64,000 nt of DNA from Daphnia pulex. Its lineage: Eukaryota; Arthropoda; Branchiopoda; Diplostraca; Daphniidae. Made by a program: the position numbers and the translations under genes. The stretch lies in the NCBI RefSeq assembly GCF_021134715.1, contig NC_060028.1, positions 6,160,501-6,224,500 of the forward strand, written 5' to 3'. A model generated the notes under the pieces. It made no database searches and was not told the DNA's origin. It saw only the letters and a list, made by a program, of their open reading frames with translations. Shown piece by piece: positions 1-12,605 of the stretch (position 1 is its first letter; the number at the start of each line of letters is the position of its first letter).

Positions 1-2850
1 AAACGGGTCACTTCTCACTGAAGCACTTACGCATCAATAGAGAAATGCAACCAGCTACGAACGTTTGGAATCTCATAGAGATTCAATTATCAGTATAGTT
101 AAAATAACCTAACAAACAAAGCTAACAAAAAATTATATAGTAAAACGTTTATTTTTAGGAATTGTAACATCCAGCACTGATCTTTTTCTGAAATCAGAAG
201 AATAAACCCCATCAGAATAAAAACGTTACTGATCAGCTATTACGTGCAATGGTTCTTTTCGGCAGTAAATTTCGATTTTCAACATATTTTCTTCGAAGAT
301 TACATCCAGACTTAAAACACCAATTAAACAAATCTGAAGAAATGCAAAGTCTAGCCTTCTATATATACCCAGTTCAGAGTCCTTCCAAGATAATAAAATT
401 TTCCCCAGTGCTTTGATTGAAGGATAAATAAAAACAATTGACTGTAATGAGAAATTAAGGAATTGGTAGGAATTTTACATTGTGTGGCACACCCCACTAC
501 TCTAAATCACACGAAATTGTGTGTTTCACACATATTAGATACACGTCTTAACATTACGTTTTTGAAGCTGCTAGCATTTTTGAATCTGAAAATAAGAAAA
601 CAATTGGATGTTAAATTTTAAAATAATTTTGGAAGGCTACAAAACCCCCAACGGATCCTTCATCTACAAAGCACCCTGATGGATCAATGTTGGCCTTTGA
701 AGTGCGGACTCAGTCATCTATCAAGAATTTCGAGAAAACTCTACAATACTCATTCACAAATCAAGATTTATTTTAGAAGCTTTGAAACACCGTCACCTCA
801 ACTCTAAGAACTGCGAATGACTCAAATTCCTAGGATACGCCGTCCCCGGTAAAATTAATCTTATTTAAACCATAATTTTACTAAACACAAAATTTTTTTT
901 TTATTAGTGAAAACAAACTGGCCGGTGGGTCGTATGCAATGCATACACCGTTACGATTGGGAAAGAGACATACAAGGGAGTGGGAACCCACAGAGCGTAA
1001 AAATAAACTGGCTGCTTGTAAATATGCCTTCTATCTCCAAAAATATGAAGAAAAAAAGAAAAACTGTGAAAATTGACGTATGAGTTAATTTAAAATGTAT
1101 GACATGATCCTCAATGTAACTTTGATTTCGTTGTAACTACCACTCTAAAGAAATTGCCGAGTCCATAAAAAATAATGAAAAGGTGAAAGAAAAGTCCCGT
1201 GCATGTTTGCAAAAACAAAAACAAAACAAAAAACGCCCATGATGTTCGAAAGATATTCAACTATGAGAAACGTTTCGATAATTGGTCGTTTAATAAAACA
1301 ATAAGAAATAAAAAGAAATTTGAATACGGTAGCATGATTCGGCAAGGTGATAAGCTTTTTCGAACCTTACAGGTAGAAAAAGGTTTTGTTTATTCTATTT
1401 TAATGAATTTTCAAATTCATTTTTAATATTTTCAAATAAATATTTAATATTTTAAAACAGAATAAACAAATATAAGTAATAAAAAATACATTTGTTTGAT
1501 TTTTTGGCGCAAATTTTAAAAAATTGTGAATTTCAATCACAAAATAAACATATAAAACATTGCCTAATCTAGATGAAGGTATTTAAGGATAGGGAATCAC
1601 ATAAAGCTTAAACTAAATCAATTTCTGGACACATTGATTGGTAATTTTACAGATAAAAAACGAAAACCCCAATTTTGCATATACCCCCGAGAGACGATGG
1701 GCCTCCTATACTAGCGAACCTGGAGGGGAATCTTGGGACCCTTTACTGAACACCCGCCGTTTCTCCCAAGAAACTGGGATAGCGCGAGAGTGTACCTGTT
1801 ACTTATTAAAAACCTTTTGTAAAAATTGAAAAAACGTGAAAATTGAACATGTTTTCGTTTTTTCTGCCTTTACAGAAAAATTTAAAAAAAAATACAATTT
1901 ATAAATAGCAATAACTCTGAAACTAATTACATGAAAAATCTAAAAATTTGACAATTCTTAGTGTATTGTTCATTGCACACTCCAATTTGTATAAAAATCT
2001 CAATTTTTAGCGTGCCATCGACTGGTTTTTTAGGTTGAATTTCCCTTGAGCGAGTTTGAATTCTACATCCAAAAACTGTTTCCATTGCAAAGAAGGTCAG
2101 TGGTTTGTGCTCAAGAAAATGCCGTAGGGAGAACCGGTTCCAGAAGTAAGTCCATCTGGTGGACAGCACTTCTACAGGGGCTCGGTTGATTTGGCGTACA
2201 AAAAGTGTTGGGCAATTGGATTTAAGGGACCAAATCTTTTATCTTTAGCATTCTTAATTTTGTGGATGACTTAATCATTTATTTCAAAACTCCTTTATCT
2301 TAAACAGTTCTTCAGCCTCCCTAACGCTTTCGTATTACTTAACCAGTATAGGGTGGTTACACTACGATATCGTTTGGGTCCATGTAACCTTGGCTTTTTG
2401 GGTAAAAATCAAATGCAATAAAGACGAAATAAGGAAGCAACGATTATCATGTTCAATTTTAGGCCTTATAAACAAATTGCGTTTTACAACAACACTTCTG
2501 TGCTTCTTTTAACGGATTGGAAGATCCTCGCAAAAGTTATTCACATTTTAAAAAATAATTCCTCGATGTGTGAGCAGCGTCTCGAAACGGCAAAAGTATC
2601 GGCCTATATTGCATCAGCTTATATCTCTTATATACCGCATTCAAGGTAAAGCCACAAGATAAGTTTCAAAAACTTATGCGAATAATGGGAAAACTTCGCA
2701 ACGTCGCATTTCTCTACGTGGCATATCTGCAATTCTCCATATTCGGTCAACAGAAAGACCTGCTGAGATCTCACCTTGAAAGAAGAGTCACATGACACGT
2801 TAGCATTTTAGTTTTAACATCGACTTCGCGAGCACCAGAACTCTCTCGTC
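1..2850. other. AT-rich intergenic DNA, no supported gene
   Basis: I see no spliceable coding series, RNA gene or transposon terminus that I can defend here. The open frames are short and lack splice partners. A locally GC-richer patch at about 1686-1800 stands out from its AT-rich surroundings and may be an old repeat fragment, but I cannot name it. Confidence 0.4.
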
Positions 2851-3178
2851 ATGAAGTCTGCAACGATTCCTAGTTCAACTATCTTAACTATTGCTTTATT
2901 CGTTTTCCTTTTTGCTCAAATACTTTGCATTCCACAGTACTTCGGGACAGGGTATTAAACATTTATCGTGTATATTCGTTTTTTTTCACTTCCTATGTCA
3001 TTATAATTTTGTATTATGAAACAGTAAAGCTGATGAACCTTGTGACCCGAAATTAGCTGATTGCACCCAAAATTTGTTTGGTGCCTCAGGTCCAGGTTCC
3101 CTTCAATCTGCTCCATGCCCGCCTGGCTTTGTACGTGATCGTTCCGGAACATGTAGACAAAACCCATCTATCGGATAG
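2851..3178 (+). CDS. Small secreted four-cysteine peptide, two exons
   Basis: Exon 1 is 2851-2951 and exon 2 is 3025-3178, joined by a 73-bp GT...AG intron in phase 2. The 84-residue product begins MKSATIPSS and has a strongly hydrophobic stretch at about residues 10-26 (ILTIALFVFLFAQILC), a textbook signal peptide. The mature part is short, Pro/Gly-rich and has four cysteines (CDPKLADC, APCPPGF, GTCRQN), which could form two disulfides; one more cysteine lies at the likely cleavage site. The start is the first ATG, right before the hydrophobic stretch. An AATAAA-type signal lies about 300 bp downstream (about 3476-3485). I do not recognise the family. A role as an extracellular, cuticular or immune peptide is possible but unproven. 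The splice-joined frame plus signal peptide make a real gene likely. Confidence 0.7.
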
Positions 3179-6100
3179 AACCAACTGAAAATAACGGGAA
3201 AACTGGACCAATTATTCGCGTTTTTAACAGTCATGCCTGAAATTTTCTTTTGCGGATTAACTGCTCTGTATGATTTAATTTCAAGTTGACGAATTATATA
3301 ATAATAATTGAACTATACCCCATTTTAAAGTCCCCTTTATCGCCTTTTCTTTCTCTCTTCTTCTTTTTCTTCATTCTCCTTTTTCAGTTTCCCACCTAAT
3401 TTACCACACCCTTTTAGCGTGTTAAGTACGGTTTGCACAACTGCTTGTTATTTATAATTTTTCATTTGTGGTTGTTAAATAAATAAAAAAAAAACGCGAA
3501 GTCAGCAGGCAAATAAGGTTTAATATTTTGTCATATCTCCCCCAAGTTCCAGTAATCAGGTATTTAGTCTACCAAATGCTCCCATAGGCATATCTCATTT
3601 CTTCTCAGCATTGTGTAACCCAGTCCAATAAGCCCTCTTGAATATCAATCAATCCCAATCAATTATAACCATCCACCCCCAAAAATTCTCAATTTGGTTG
3701 AGGCCAGGACTAAATGATAACCACACAATTTTTATTACTCAGTGTTGTTAAAACGTCTCGCCGGCAAACCAGTCTGAAACGATTATCGCTAAGTGGGCTG
3801 GGCATATCTTAGTAAAAGAATAATAAAGTCATAAAAACTTGACAAAACCATTAATTTTTTAAGAAACACTAACCCAGTGAGTAGAATTGCTTCAATTTCT
3901 CCGTATTGTTGAAAAAATATTGAAAAAAGTGTTGAAAAAATTGGTGGCAAGAGCCGTTGCATGAAATAAAATTAAGATTATTATTTAAGTTTTTAACCTT
4001 GCTGGTTTTTACAAAGACCTCGTATTTTAGCCGCAGCAACGCATTTTAAATTTCCCGCTCGAAATTGATCTGAAAATTTGACCGCGAAAATAAAATGGAC
4101 AATTTTTCTTTTTTCTACCTACCGAAATTGTGTTGATGAGCTATTCTTTTCGATTGTTATTAAGTTTCTCACATGTCGTTGTACTAAAGTATGTAGCGTA
4201 TGTAGAGTCTCTCTTTTCTTTTAACTTTTTGTTTCTTTCAAATGTTTCGAAATGACCTGTCATCGTCTTTTCACCGCCGCTGATGATTTATTTGAATGAA
4301 GGGAGTAAATAAATAGCGGACCGACTTTTTGATTTGATTGTGTTTTATATCGCCCCGTGTGTGAGTGGTGTTGGTGATGGTAAAGGTCTAGAAGGGCAAG
4401 AAAAAAGAGATGATGATTAATTGATTCGGCCGCTGTAAAAAGAAGAAGAAAACAAATCGTCTCTCGCCAGAAATGGGAGATTATCTAGAAGCCTAGCTGG
4501 TGTTCACAGTCGGAACAAATCATTTTTCTTCTACATGGGAGCTATATCTCTCTGCGGGAGATGTGCGCGTTTAGTTCCTTCTGTGAGCTGTCGATCGATG
4601 AATTTCTCTTTTTTTTATCACTTGGAAAATTTTTTTTTCAAGTTTATTTTGTCTATAGTTACAATATAGTCTATAGCCTACAATTACTACTACTGTGTAC
4701 TAATATGTATAATCTTGAGGTCTTTTCCGATTTCTTTGTTTGTGGTCGGCAGCAGTCGGCTTCTTGTTTAATGCAAATGAAATATGTGGAATAATTCACT
4801 TTCTTACTTTCTTCTTCTATTTTTTAGATTTTTTATTCTCTGGCCACATCTTCTTCTGAATAAGTTAGGACTGTCCCGTATAAGCGCCTGTATTGGGACT
4901 ACTGATGATGACCGCCGCTTTCTCCCGTATGTAGGCCTACATACTATTATCAATCACACACCTTTCTGTGGTAATGAGACGTCATTACAATGATAAACAC
5001 ACGCGGACCGCTAGTTCAGACCGACTTTATCTTTTTTTTTTTTTTTTAAAATAAAATTTTCAAATCTCCCGCCATTTTTTTTTTTTTTTTTTCAAAAATG
5101 CTATTTTTTTTTTCTTTTGTTGGACAACTAGAACCTGCATTCATTTGGAAAACCTTAAATTTTGAAAGTGTCCCCCGGAAGATGGTCAGAGCCCGTCACA
5201 GCGAAAAAAAGAGAGAATACATAAATTTGGTTTTCTTCTTGAAGGGCAAACCAACAAAACCCCGAAAAAAACTGCCAATTTTCCAGCTGTTTGAATTGTG
5301 CGCCAAAACCGCGCGACCACTAGCTCCGCGCATCGAAAATCATCGGGGCCTCGACGATTACACACACCGATCAACCATTAATAAAATAAAAAATAACATC
5401 AGCGCAAAAATAGCCTCCGGCTTCAAATAATAATTAGGCCCCTTCATATTTTTTTTTCTTTAAAAAAAATTGTCGGTGAAAACAAACAAATGAATGGCCA
5501 CCAATTGGCAGTGGGGTTATCCTGTGCAGTTAAAAAAGAAACAAGGCCAAATATAACAGTAGTATAACAGAGATCCGGTCGGGATATATACTGAAAAGAA
5601 AAAAAGACGTTTCCTATATTATTAATTAGATATTTATCCCCAGCGACTATGTGGACCTCGTGTATTTTTTTCGCTTCTTTTTTCAATGAAGCTGGTCGTT
5701 GCTGTTGTTGCCATTGTGTAGACGTAGCCTACTGGAGAGGACTTATTAGAAATCTGATGCGCGAGCGCGAGTTATATATGCCGGCAGCAACTTTCACAAG
5801 CATCACTCACGACAACGATGGCGATCAATTTTTAATTTCCCGTCTATCGAAATAACACCTGGGAGGGTCGACTGGTGCTGTCGCTAATTATGTATCGAAA
5901 AGATTCTCTCCCCATAAAAAAAAATTATAATAAAGATTATTTCGTTCGACGGAGTGAGGAGAAAGGATCGGTCCGTCGTTGGACGTGAAAAAAGCTGCCA
6001 CCATATCGCTTTTATGCTGCCATAGCAGCTAATTATTAATTAAATATATAAACCAATTACTAAATTTATTTATAAGTGTTAAATAACCAGTTTCAATGAA

Positions 6101-6698
6101 TTCATAGTCATTAGGCCTATTAACCTCCAGAAACGCCAATTATTTAAAAATAAGCGCCTTGGATACAGCATTGCCGGTATCCAAAACAGCGTTGCCGGTA
6201 TAAAATAACGACTGAAAGTTCATGAAAAACCCTTGCACGCCGACGTCTGGTGCCCCCAAGGGCTCACATATCGACGTCTGTCTACCGGGATTACGATAAA
6301 TCAAATGTTTCTATATTTTTTAATGTAAAAATTTGATTTTCTAAACAAAGTTGAAAAAATTTACGGTTTTGTTAATTTTTAAGATGGTCTGTTGACATAA
6401 TAGTCCCGTAATTTGACGTCTGTCTTGCGGGATTATTGATCAACATAATGTTAGCTTGCTTCCAAGATATAATTTGGGCTTGCTAAACAAAGTTGATTTT
6501 TTTACGGTCCTCGCCGACTTCGGGATCGCGTCACGCTTGAACGCCCAGGCCGCCAGTCGACAGACTTGGCTTTTCGTGTGTGTAATACCCCCCTAACCAT
6601 ATTTTAGCCTCAAACCTTTTGCTAAATAAAAAACATTTTTTGGTCGCCCAGCTCCCAGATTATATACTATTCATTTATTCAATGAGGGTTTCTGCCAA
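3179..6698. other. Intergenic DNA with poly-T tracts and an imperfect tandem repeat
   Basis: No coding exons supported. Long poly-T runs occur at about 5029-5110. At about 6272-6520 an imperfect duplication with a period near 142 bp is visible: each copy has a GACGTCTGTCT..CGGGATTA segment followed by AAACAAAGTTGA and TTTACGGT. A shorter direct repeat (TTGCCGGTAT) lies just upstream at about 6170-6200. Confidence 0.45.
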
Positions 6699-6865
6699 AT
6701 GGTTGGGTTACAGCCGGGCCCCGAGATTATGCAGAAACCGGCCGTTACCGAGTTCTTAAACGGACCGCTCACTTCGGCCGACAGCATCAGCAACCAGTTT
6801 CGAGACGTCCTGATGTCTAGTGCCGAAGAGAAACAGATCGATATACTCTACTACAAGAAAAGATG
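6699..6865 (+). CDS. Isolated first coding exon of an unidentified gene
   Basis: An ATG at 6699 opens 55 codons ending in a canonical donor (TG|GTAAGT) at 6866. The peptide starts MVGLQPGPEIMQKPAVTEF and ends ..QIDILYYKKR, then two bases of a split codon. Composition is protein-like and GC-richer than its flanks. A short out-of-frame upstream ATG lies at 6682, within the leader. I could not find a convincing partner exon in the following 3 kb, so the intron is either very long or this is an alternative first exon or a stranded fragment. I do not recognise the family. The exon call is supported; the gene is not identified. Confidence 0.5.
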
Positions 6866-9800
6866 GTAAGTGATGATAAGTAGCCTAACTGGCACTCCTT
6901 GTCCTTCTTTTTCTTTTCTCCTATTTGCGTCTCTCTTCATATGGACGGCACAAAGACCTTCCCAGCTGTACAAACAAATCAACCAAAACCTATCAAGAAC
7001 TTAAAGGGAGGCAACTGATTTCGTTGATGAGAAGAATCATATCATGATAGCCAGCGAGGGTGAGAGAGAGCAAAAAGCAAGCAAGCCAAGTGTGTCTATA
7101 TTATTAGGCCAATTCCACGACGATCCTCCCGGCAAATCCCCGATGGATCTTAATGGAAAGCGCGCTATGCCATTTATTTAGATCATCGACAGTGTTGCTG
7201 TGGAAACAAATTAAGTGAAGGCGATGGTCGTGGACGCATGCAGGCAGTCGAGCTGCTTCATTTCATCTGTATATATTATAATATACAGAGTAGGCTGCGG
7301 TAGGCTGAGCCAATCAGCCTGACCTTGATGGCACGTTTGATGTCGCCACCGTTTTGAAAGCGGGCGCACCCGTGCCCTCCTTTTTGCCCCCCTTTCCCTC
7401 CTCGATACGTTTCCGCTCAGGATATAGTCTTCTTCTCATCCATTCTCATCCGCGTGCTTATTCGTTAAACGCCGACCTATTTAGCTTCGCATCCCTCTCG
7501 GGCCCATCTTACAGCCGCCACCGGAGGTTTCCGACCACGATTTCGCGTATCAACTCGTCGAGTCTTTTTTGACGACGTTCAAACGTAACCTTTTTTGGCG
7601 CCTTCTTGTCGCTCCAACAGAGTATAATGTACTAAAAAATATTCGCCGGAAATAATGTAATAAATAGCCTGCACATATAGCAGACACCCTTTAGAATCGG
7701 CGTGGATGTGGGATGGCGTCGTCCGCCTCTGGCCGACGGGACGGGCACCTCGAGAAAACGTGTGCTCTAGAGGGATCGATCCTAGCTATTTTTAAGTTTG
7801 AGGGAGCGGCGACCGTGATCGATGACCTGATTGACCTCGCAACGAGTGTCGTCCGCTTCGGTCATGATGCTGTGAGCCAAAAATCTAGGAGCGAGAGAGA
7901 CTCCGAGATGGGTCAAATGACCCCGAATAATAAGGAGCAACTGAGGATATATATGAAAAGAGACCAAGCGACGCAACGCAAGCTTTTGTGTATCTATAGG
8001 CACGCTCGAAAAGGTAACGGGTAGCCCTAGTAGCACGACGAGGGGAAAGCTATCATGTGTCCGTCTAGTATGTCCAACATGCATGGTTAAGTGGGCAGGC
8101 CAAGTTGGAATTGAAATAATGCATGACAGAACACGAAGCAATTCATCATAAAAAAACATACTTATCCGATTTCAATCTCGGCCGCCGAGCGGGAGCCGAC
8201 CGAACATTTTTTTTGTTTTATGTTTTTATTTTTTTGTTTCTTTTTCCGTCTCGATAACTGATCAGCAGCGCATTTGACACAACGTCAACAATAAACCGTA
8301 ATACAACAACTGGTGGCGGTAAAATAGTTGACAGTCTACCCTTTCTGTGCTCGGTGTGAAAGTGTGTAACACACGTCACGTCCCAGCAGACTTCCGGATG
8401 AACTCTCGGATGTTCACACAACGCCATCGATTGTTTGTTTGTTTTTTTCTTCTTCGCCTCCTGCCTGGAATTTTTTTCGTTGTTGTTTTTCAGGTGACAC
8501 CAGCAGCGACTCTGCCTGTTTGCTGTGTATACCTTTTTCAATGTAATATTACAAGCCCAGCCAAAGGAATTTATGGAAAACAGCAGCCACTTTCCGCCTC
8601 TTCTTGTCTCTCTCCCAATAATTTACGCTTCTTTGTAGGAGCCAGAAGTCGTGACGACTGTTTTCTCTATACGTTCGTTTAGTAATTTTAATGACTTCGA
8701 AGTGGATGCTCACAATGGTCCCTCACAGGTAAACCTATTGCTACTGTTATATACAAAGTCTGGTCAACATGAAAAACCCGAACGGCATCAATTTACTTAT
8801 TCGGAAATCGGCTGAAGGTATCCTTTTCAAAATTTCATCAACTATCGTTTATTTAATTTCTTAATTCTTTTCGACGGATATTCTGTTAGTAAGTAAGTCT
8901 CTTGTATACATTTTTTCTTTTTTTTTCCATTTTTCCTTTATGAGTTGTGTAAATACGCTTATTGAAAAAATTATCCGTGACACATTAAGAAAAGTAGGTT
9001 ACCAGCAGCAAACCACAAGAACAGCAAATATCCTTGTGTGATAAAAACAAATAAAAATGGTGTGTGAGTAAATAAGCTGGTTGATTGTTTATTTCGGATT
9101 GATAATTCAATTCAAGAGTTCCTCGCGGAAGCGCGAAGAAAATCACGGCGTTTTTGGTTTTTCATGATAGCCTTTGGTGCGTGTGGATTTGACGGGTGTC
9201 ACGAGTTGGCTTTAGTTTTCTTCGACTTGTGGGACTACCTCAATTCAATTATGGCTTTCAAGGTAAAAAATATCGGTTGTAAGGTTTATGATATTTGTTT
9301 CTTACTGGCAAAGATACACATGTTGATCACACATCGTCATGCTGATTGAGATTGCCAAAACCAAACTTCTTGCCATCATCATATCCATTTTCTTCCCTTA
9401 CAACACACAGAAATTAATTTTTTCATCTGGCCGATTGCCAACCTAATGTAGTGTATTTGGGTACACAGTCAAGTACATACAGATTTTTTTTTAACTTAAA
9501 CTACTAAATAAATTCGCAGCTTGGTAGGCTAGATGGCCGCTGCTTTATTTTGCTGGCTCTTATTAGCGCTCTCACACATACCAATACCAAATCCGACTCT
9601 TTTTGTTAGTAGAACAGCATAATCTTCTTCCTCGTCCTTTTATTTTGGCATCTGCATCCTCATATCGGAACACAATCTTTTACTCTTTCATCTTTGCAAA
9701 ATAAAAAAAAGAATTTGGCAAGCTTTTTCCCCTTCCATGAGAATTCAACGAGCCTTTCCTTATCACATTTTAATTTCCAATTCTATTTTAAACGATTTTA

Positions 9801-9988
9801 AAATTTTTATTTTTCCGCTTCCTATCTTTTTCTGTTTCCAAATGTCTTCTAAGTCCCCCCTCCCTCCTACAACTTCATCCAGAAAAACAAAAGAATAACT
9901 GAAGTAAAGAACACTAAAAGGAAGAAAAGACGAAATAAGGTTGAAAAAAAAATTACGTGAAAAATATCGTAAAAGATTTACATCGATT
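6866..9988. other. No supported gene
   Basis: Several 60-125-codon open frames occur on both strands (for example 7713-8024 plus and 7782-8159 minus). They overlap each other, have no splice partners and look like chance frames in GC-richer DNA. A tiny possible exon (ATG at about 8690, donor at about 8729) cannot be extended. Confidence 0.35.
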
Positions 9989-10048
9989 TACATCGATCAT
10001 CCCTACAGCTCTGTTGTTTAAAACAGAGCTGTAGGGATGATCGAGGTA
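9989..10048. repeat. Near-perfect hairpin: 23-bp stem, 6-nt loop
   Basis: The left arm 9993-10015 is the exact reverse complement of 10022-10044, and the loop is GTTTAA. After one A/G mismatch, three more pairs extend the stem to 9989/10048. The stem core reads ATCATCCCTACAGCTCTG. The size is at the small end for a microRNA precursor, and the lower stem that a pri-miRNA needs is poor. A foldback transposon scar is the alternative. Confidence 0.75.
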
Positions 10049-10365
10049 CATCATACATCGTGAAAGTTGAAACAGTGTGTTTATTTATTTTTCATTTTCT
10101 CTCTTTCTTTGCATCGGGGGTTGCTTTTTTCTACATTATTTTTTAATTTAATTTATTATTTTCTTATGGGTCTGTGGGTCTAGATTTTTTTATTTGATTT
10201 ATTTTTGCCTGTGCACTCTCTCAAAAATTTTCTCCTTTTCAGAATGACATCCATCCTCAGAAGATGGGAGAAAAAGTTGCTCAAGTAAGTGAATTTCACT
10301 TATCCTTTTTTGGGAATTTTTCTGGGACAAAATTCGGTTGCGCTTATTAAATTCTTCAGAAGTTG

Positions 10366-11168
10366 TTAATGAGGCCATTTGGCGTCCGAGTTTTGCACGG
10401 TCACATTCATCCGGCGGAACAGTTCGTCTGAGGACGTGATGGCAACATCCACTTCGCTCACGGCAGACGGCCTGCCAATGCTTCCGGAATGACCGGAAGA
10501 AGATATCATCCGCTCGCTCTGGTGGTGATGGTGCATGAAACTGGTTTCCGGATGAAGGCATAATCATGTGGCCGCCGGCCATGGAATGATGACCCGAAAC
10601 TGTCGGAACCGATCCGGATGACTGATGACCGGATTCTGGACTTGCTGTTTGGTGTGGATTTGCGGTGCTTGCCGAAAAGAAAATGGAGCCCAAGCCTTTC
10701 AAAAGGAGTCCGGCCGCGTTGGCGTTCTTCTTTTTGATGCTCTTGCGCCTTGCGGCGTCTCGTTCTTGTTGTTCAACATGGGAATTCCGATATCCGATGG
10801 TGAGCGTGGCATGCGGTGGCATCATTTCATTCACCTCGACTTCCGACACTTCATCCACTAAAACGCAAAGAGAATATAAATAGAGAAATTAAAAAAAGAG
10901 TGCTGTTCCAGTCTACTAATCCGGAATAAATCCCGAGAGTTTCATGAAATTCGACATTTTTAATCATTAATCGATTCAACATTTCAACGTTCAACGTCTG
11001 TAAACGCTTCCGGGTGGCTTACGTGTCTCCATGGGCTCTTTGTTGGTGCCGTCAGTTGGCTGGCCCGACTCGTCGTAGCTGCGATTGACAGCCGCTCGGA
11101 AACTTTAATTGCAGCCGCGTCCTCGAACCAGACGGATGGCCGTCAGTGTACGCCGTAACTGTAGTGTA
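10366..11168 (-). pseudogene. Partial par-3/bazooka duplicate (aPKC-site exon plus next exon), disabled
   Basis: Two exons are visible: 11168-11033 (acceptor TTTTTTAG, donor GTAAGC) and 10857-10366. Exon 1 encodes RLVRGRGCN-stop-SFRAAVNRSYDE, matching the conserved region of Par-3 (RGRGCNESFRAAIDKSYD in the human protein) whose serine is phosphorylated by aPKC. The glutamate codon is TAA (11105-11107), one substitution from GAA. The next residues PMETLDE and, in exon 2, GLLLKGLGSIF also match Par-3. Near 10540 the frame shifts by one base; the second frame then runs MHHHHQSERM..SDAKWPH to a stop at 10366. The intron is kept, so this arose by DNA duplication and not retrotransposition. The PDZ exons are absent from the window. 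A sequencing error could explain one lesion but not easily both. Confidence 0.75.
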
Positions 11169-12605
11169 CTAAAAAAATTCAGAAAAATTCAGGAAAAAAG
11201 CACCTGCCAACTAGCCCCCCTCTCCCCCCTATACATAATTTAAGTACATAGTTAGCATGGGTCATTTTAGTATGTAATTAACTATGTAGTAAATACAGGT
11301 AAATACGTAATAGGCATGCATTAAATACGTAAAAGTTAACACGTATTTAGTATATCGTTAATATGTATTCATGTAAAAGCGAATAACCATAATCGTAATG
11401 TAAACTAATAAATGACTATTTAAAATCCCTGTAGGAGATCGCTACATAGAAATTTAATGGTATATAAGGAAAATTTTAAGGTAAAATAGTTAAATAGAAA
11501 ATAAAAATACTTACCCACCAACGTTCGAACACCTACCTTTAGTATTCTTGAGTAGTGCTTTACTCAAGTGCTACACCACCAACTGATTTCGTAGCTAATG
11601 CGATTAAATAAATTGCTCTAAATAAAAGCGCATCACGCGAAAGTTAATCGCAAATACATCGCTAGTGCCACATCGCCGCATGCTTAGATATTAGCGCTAG
11701 ATCTAGCTTGAAACATTTGAATTAATTATTATTCGCGTAATGAGCTGCCGAAAACAGCGAACTGGCGGGGGCGACAGCACTAAAAAAGCGGACGGATCAG
11801 CGATAAGCGCTGAAATAACGGAAGGGCTCGCGTTACTCGTCAGACCAGTCGCCGCAATGGTTTCCTTCGCGTCGCTTCCTTCAAATTAAATTTAGAGCGA
11901 TGCGGATTAAGTAGCGTTATTGAAGCGCTTGCGTGTTTTTTAATTATATGATTAAAGAAAATTCTCAAAATTTAGCGCGTCGCGCAAGAATCTCCCGTTT
12001 CTATTCAAACTGGCTATAAAAGATGTGGCAAGAAGTTCTTATTTTTAACCGCTAGGTTGCTGCCGTTTTTAACAACTTCCAATTTTATATTGAACTTTTT
12101 GGGGGATTTAATATTAAATTTTTTCTTTTTATATTAAACTCTTTTTGGTTTTTAATACTTATACTTTTTACCAGTTTTTGTATTGAATTATTTTAGTTTT
12201 ATATTGTTTTCAAAATGTTATAAAAATATTTCGAAAAATTTTTAGATTGAAAAAGTAGCGGTTGTGAGCTCCCATAGCCAAGTTTTTAGAGCCAAATATT
12301 TAGCCTAGTATTTAGCCAAGTTTGGAGACCAAGTTGTGCAAATCACCCATCCATGACACCAGCCCCCCCCCCCCCACTTCATCATCCCCATCTATTGTCT
12401 GCGGAGACTACTGTGCTCTACCGGCGCTGACAGAAAAACCCAATTATTCCCAGCAATCATTAGTCATTGCGGTCAACAATTTGCCCCATGTATTTTATTT
12501 TAAACTTTAAAAAAAGTAGATTTAGATTCAGATTGAAAAGAAAATTTAGATTCAGATTGACGAGAATTTTTTTTTCAAACGTATAAAAATAATATAAAAT
12601 TTCAA
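11169..12605. other. Intergenic DNA with low-complexity stretches
   Basis: Holds a TAAATACGTA-rich stretch at about 11270-11350 and a GCGC-rich patch at about 11600-11960 with weak inverted similarity between its two ends. A poly-C run lies at about 12363-12375. No coding exons supported. Confidence 0.4.

Noticed and set aside
7713..8159. Overlapping 103- and 125-codon open frames on opposite strands
   Set aside because: No splice partners, no recognisable motif, and mutual overlap in GC-richer DNA; most likely chance frames.
8218..8682. Opposing 107- and 111-codon frames
   Set aside because: Low-complexity Lys/Asn or Phe/Leu runs driven by poly-T/A; no gene structure.
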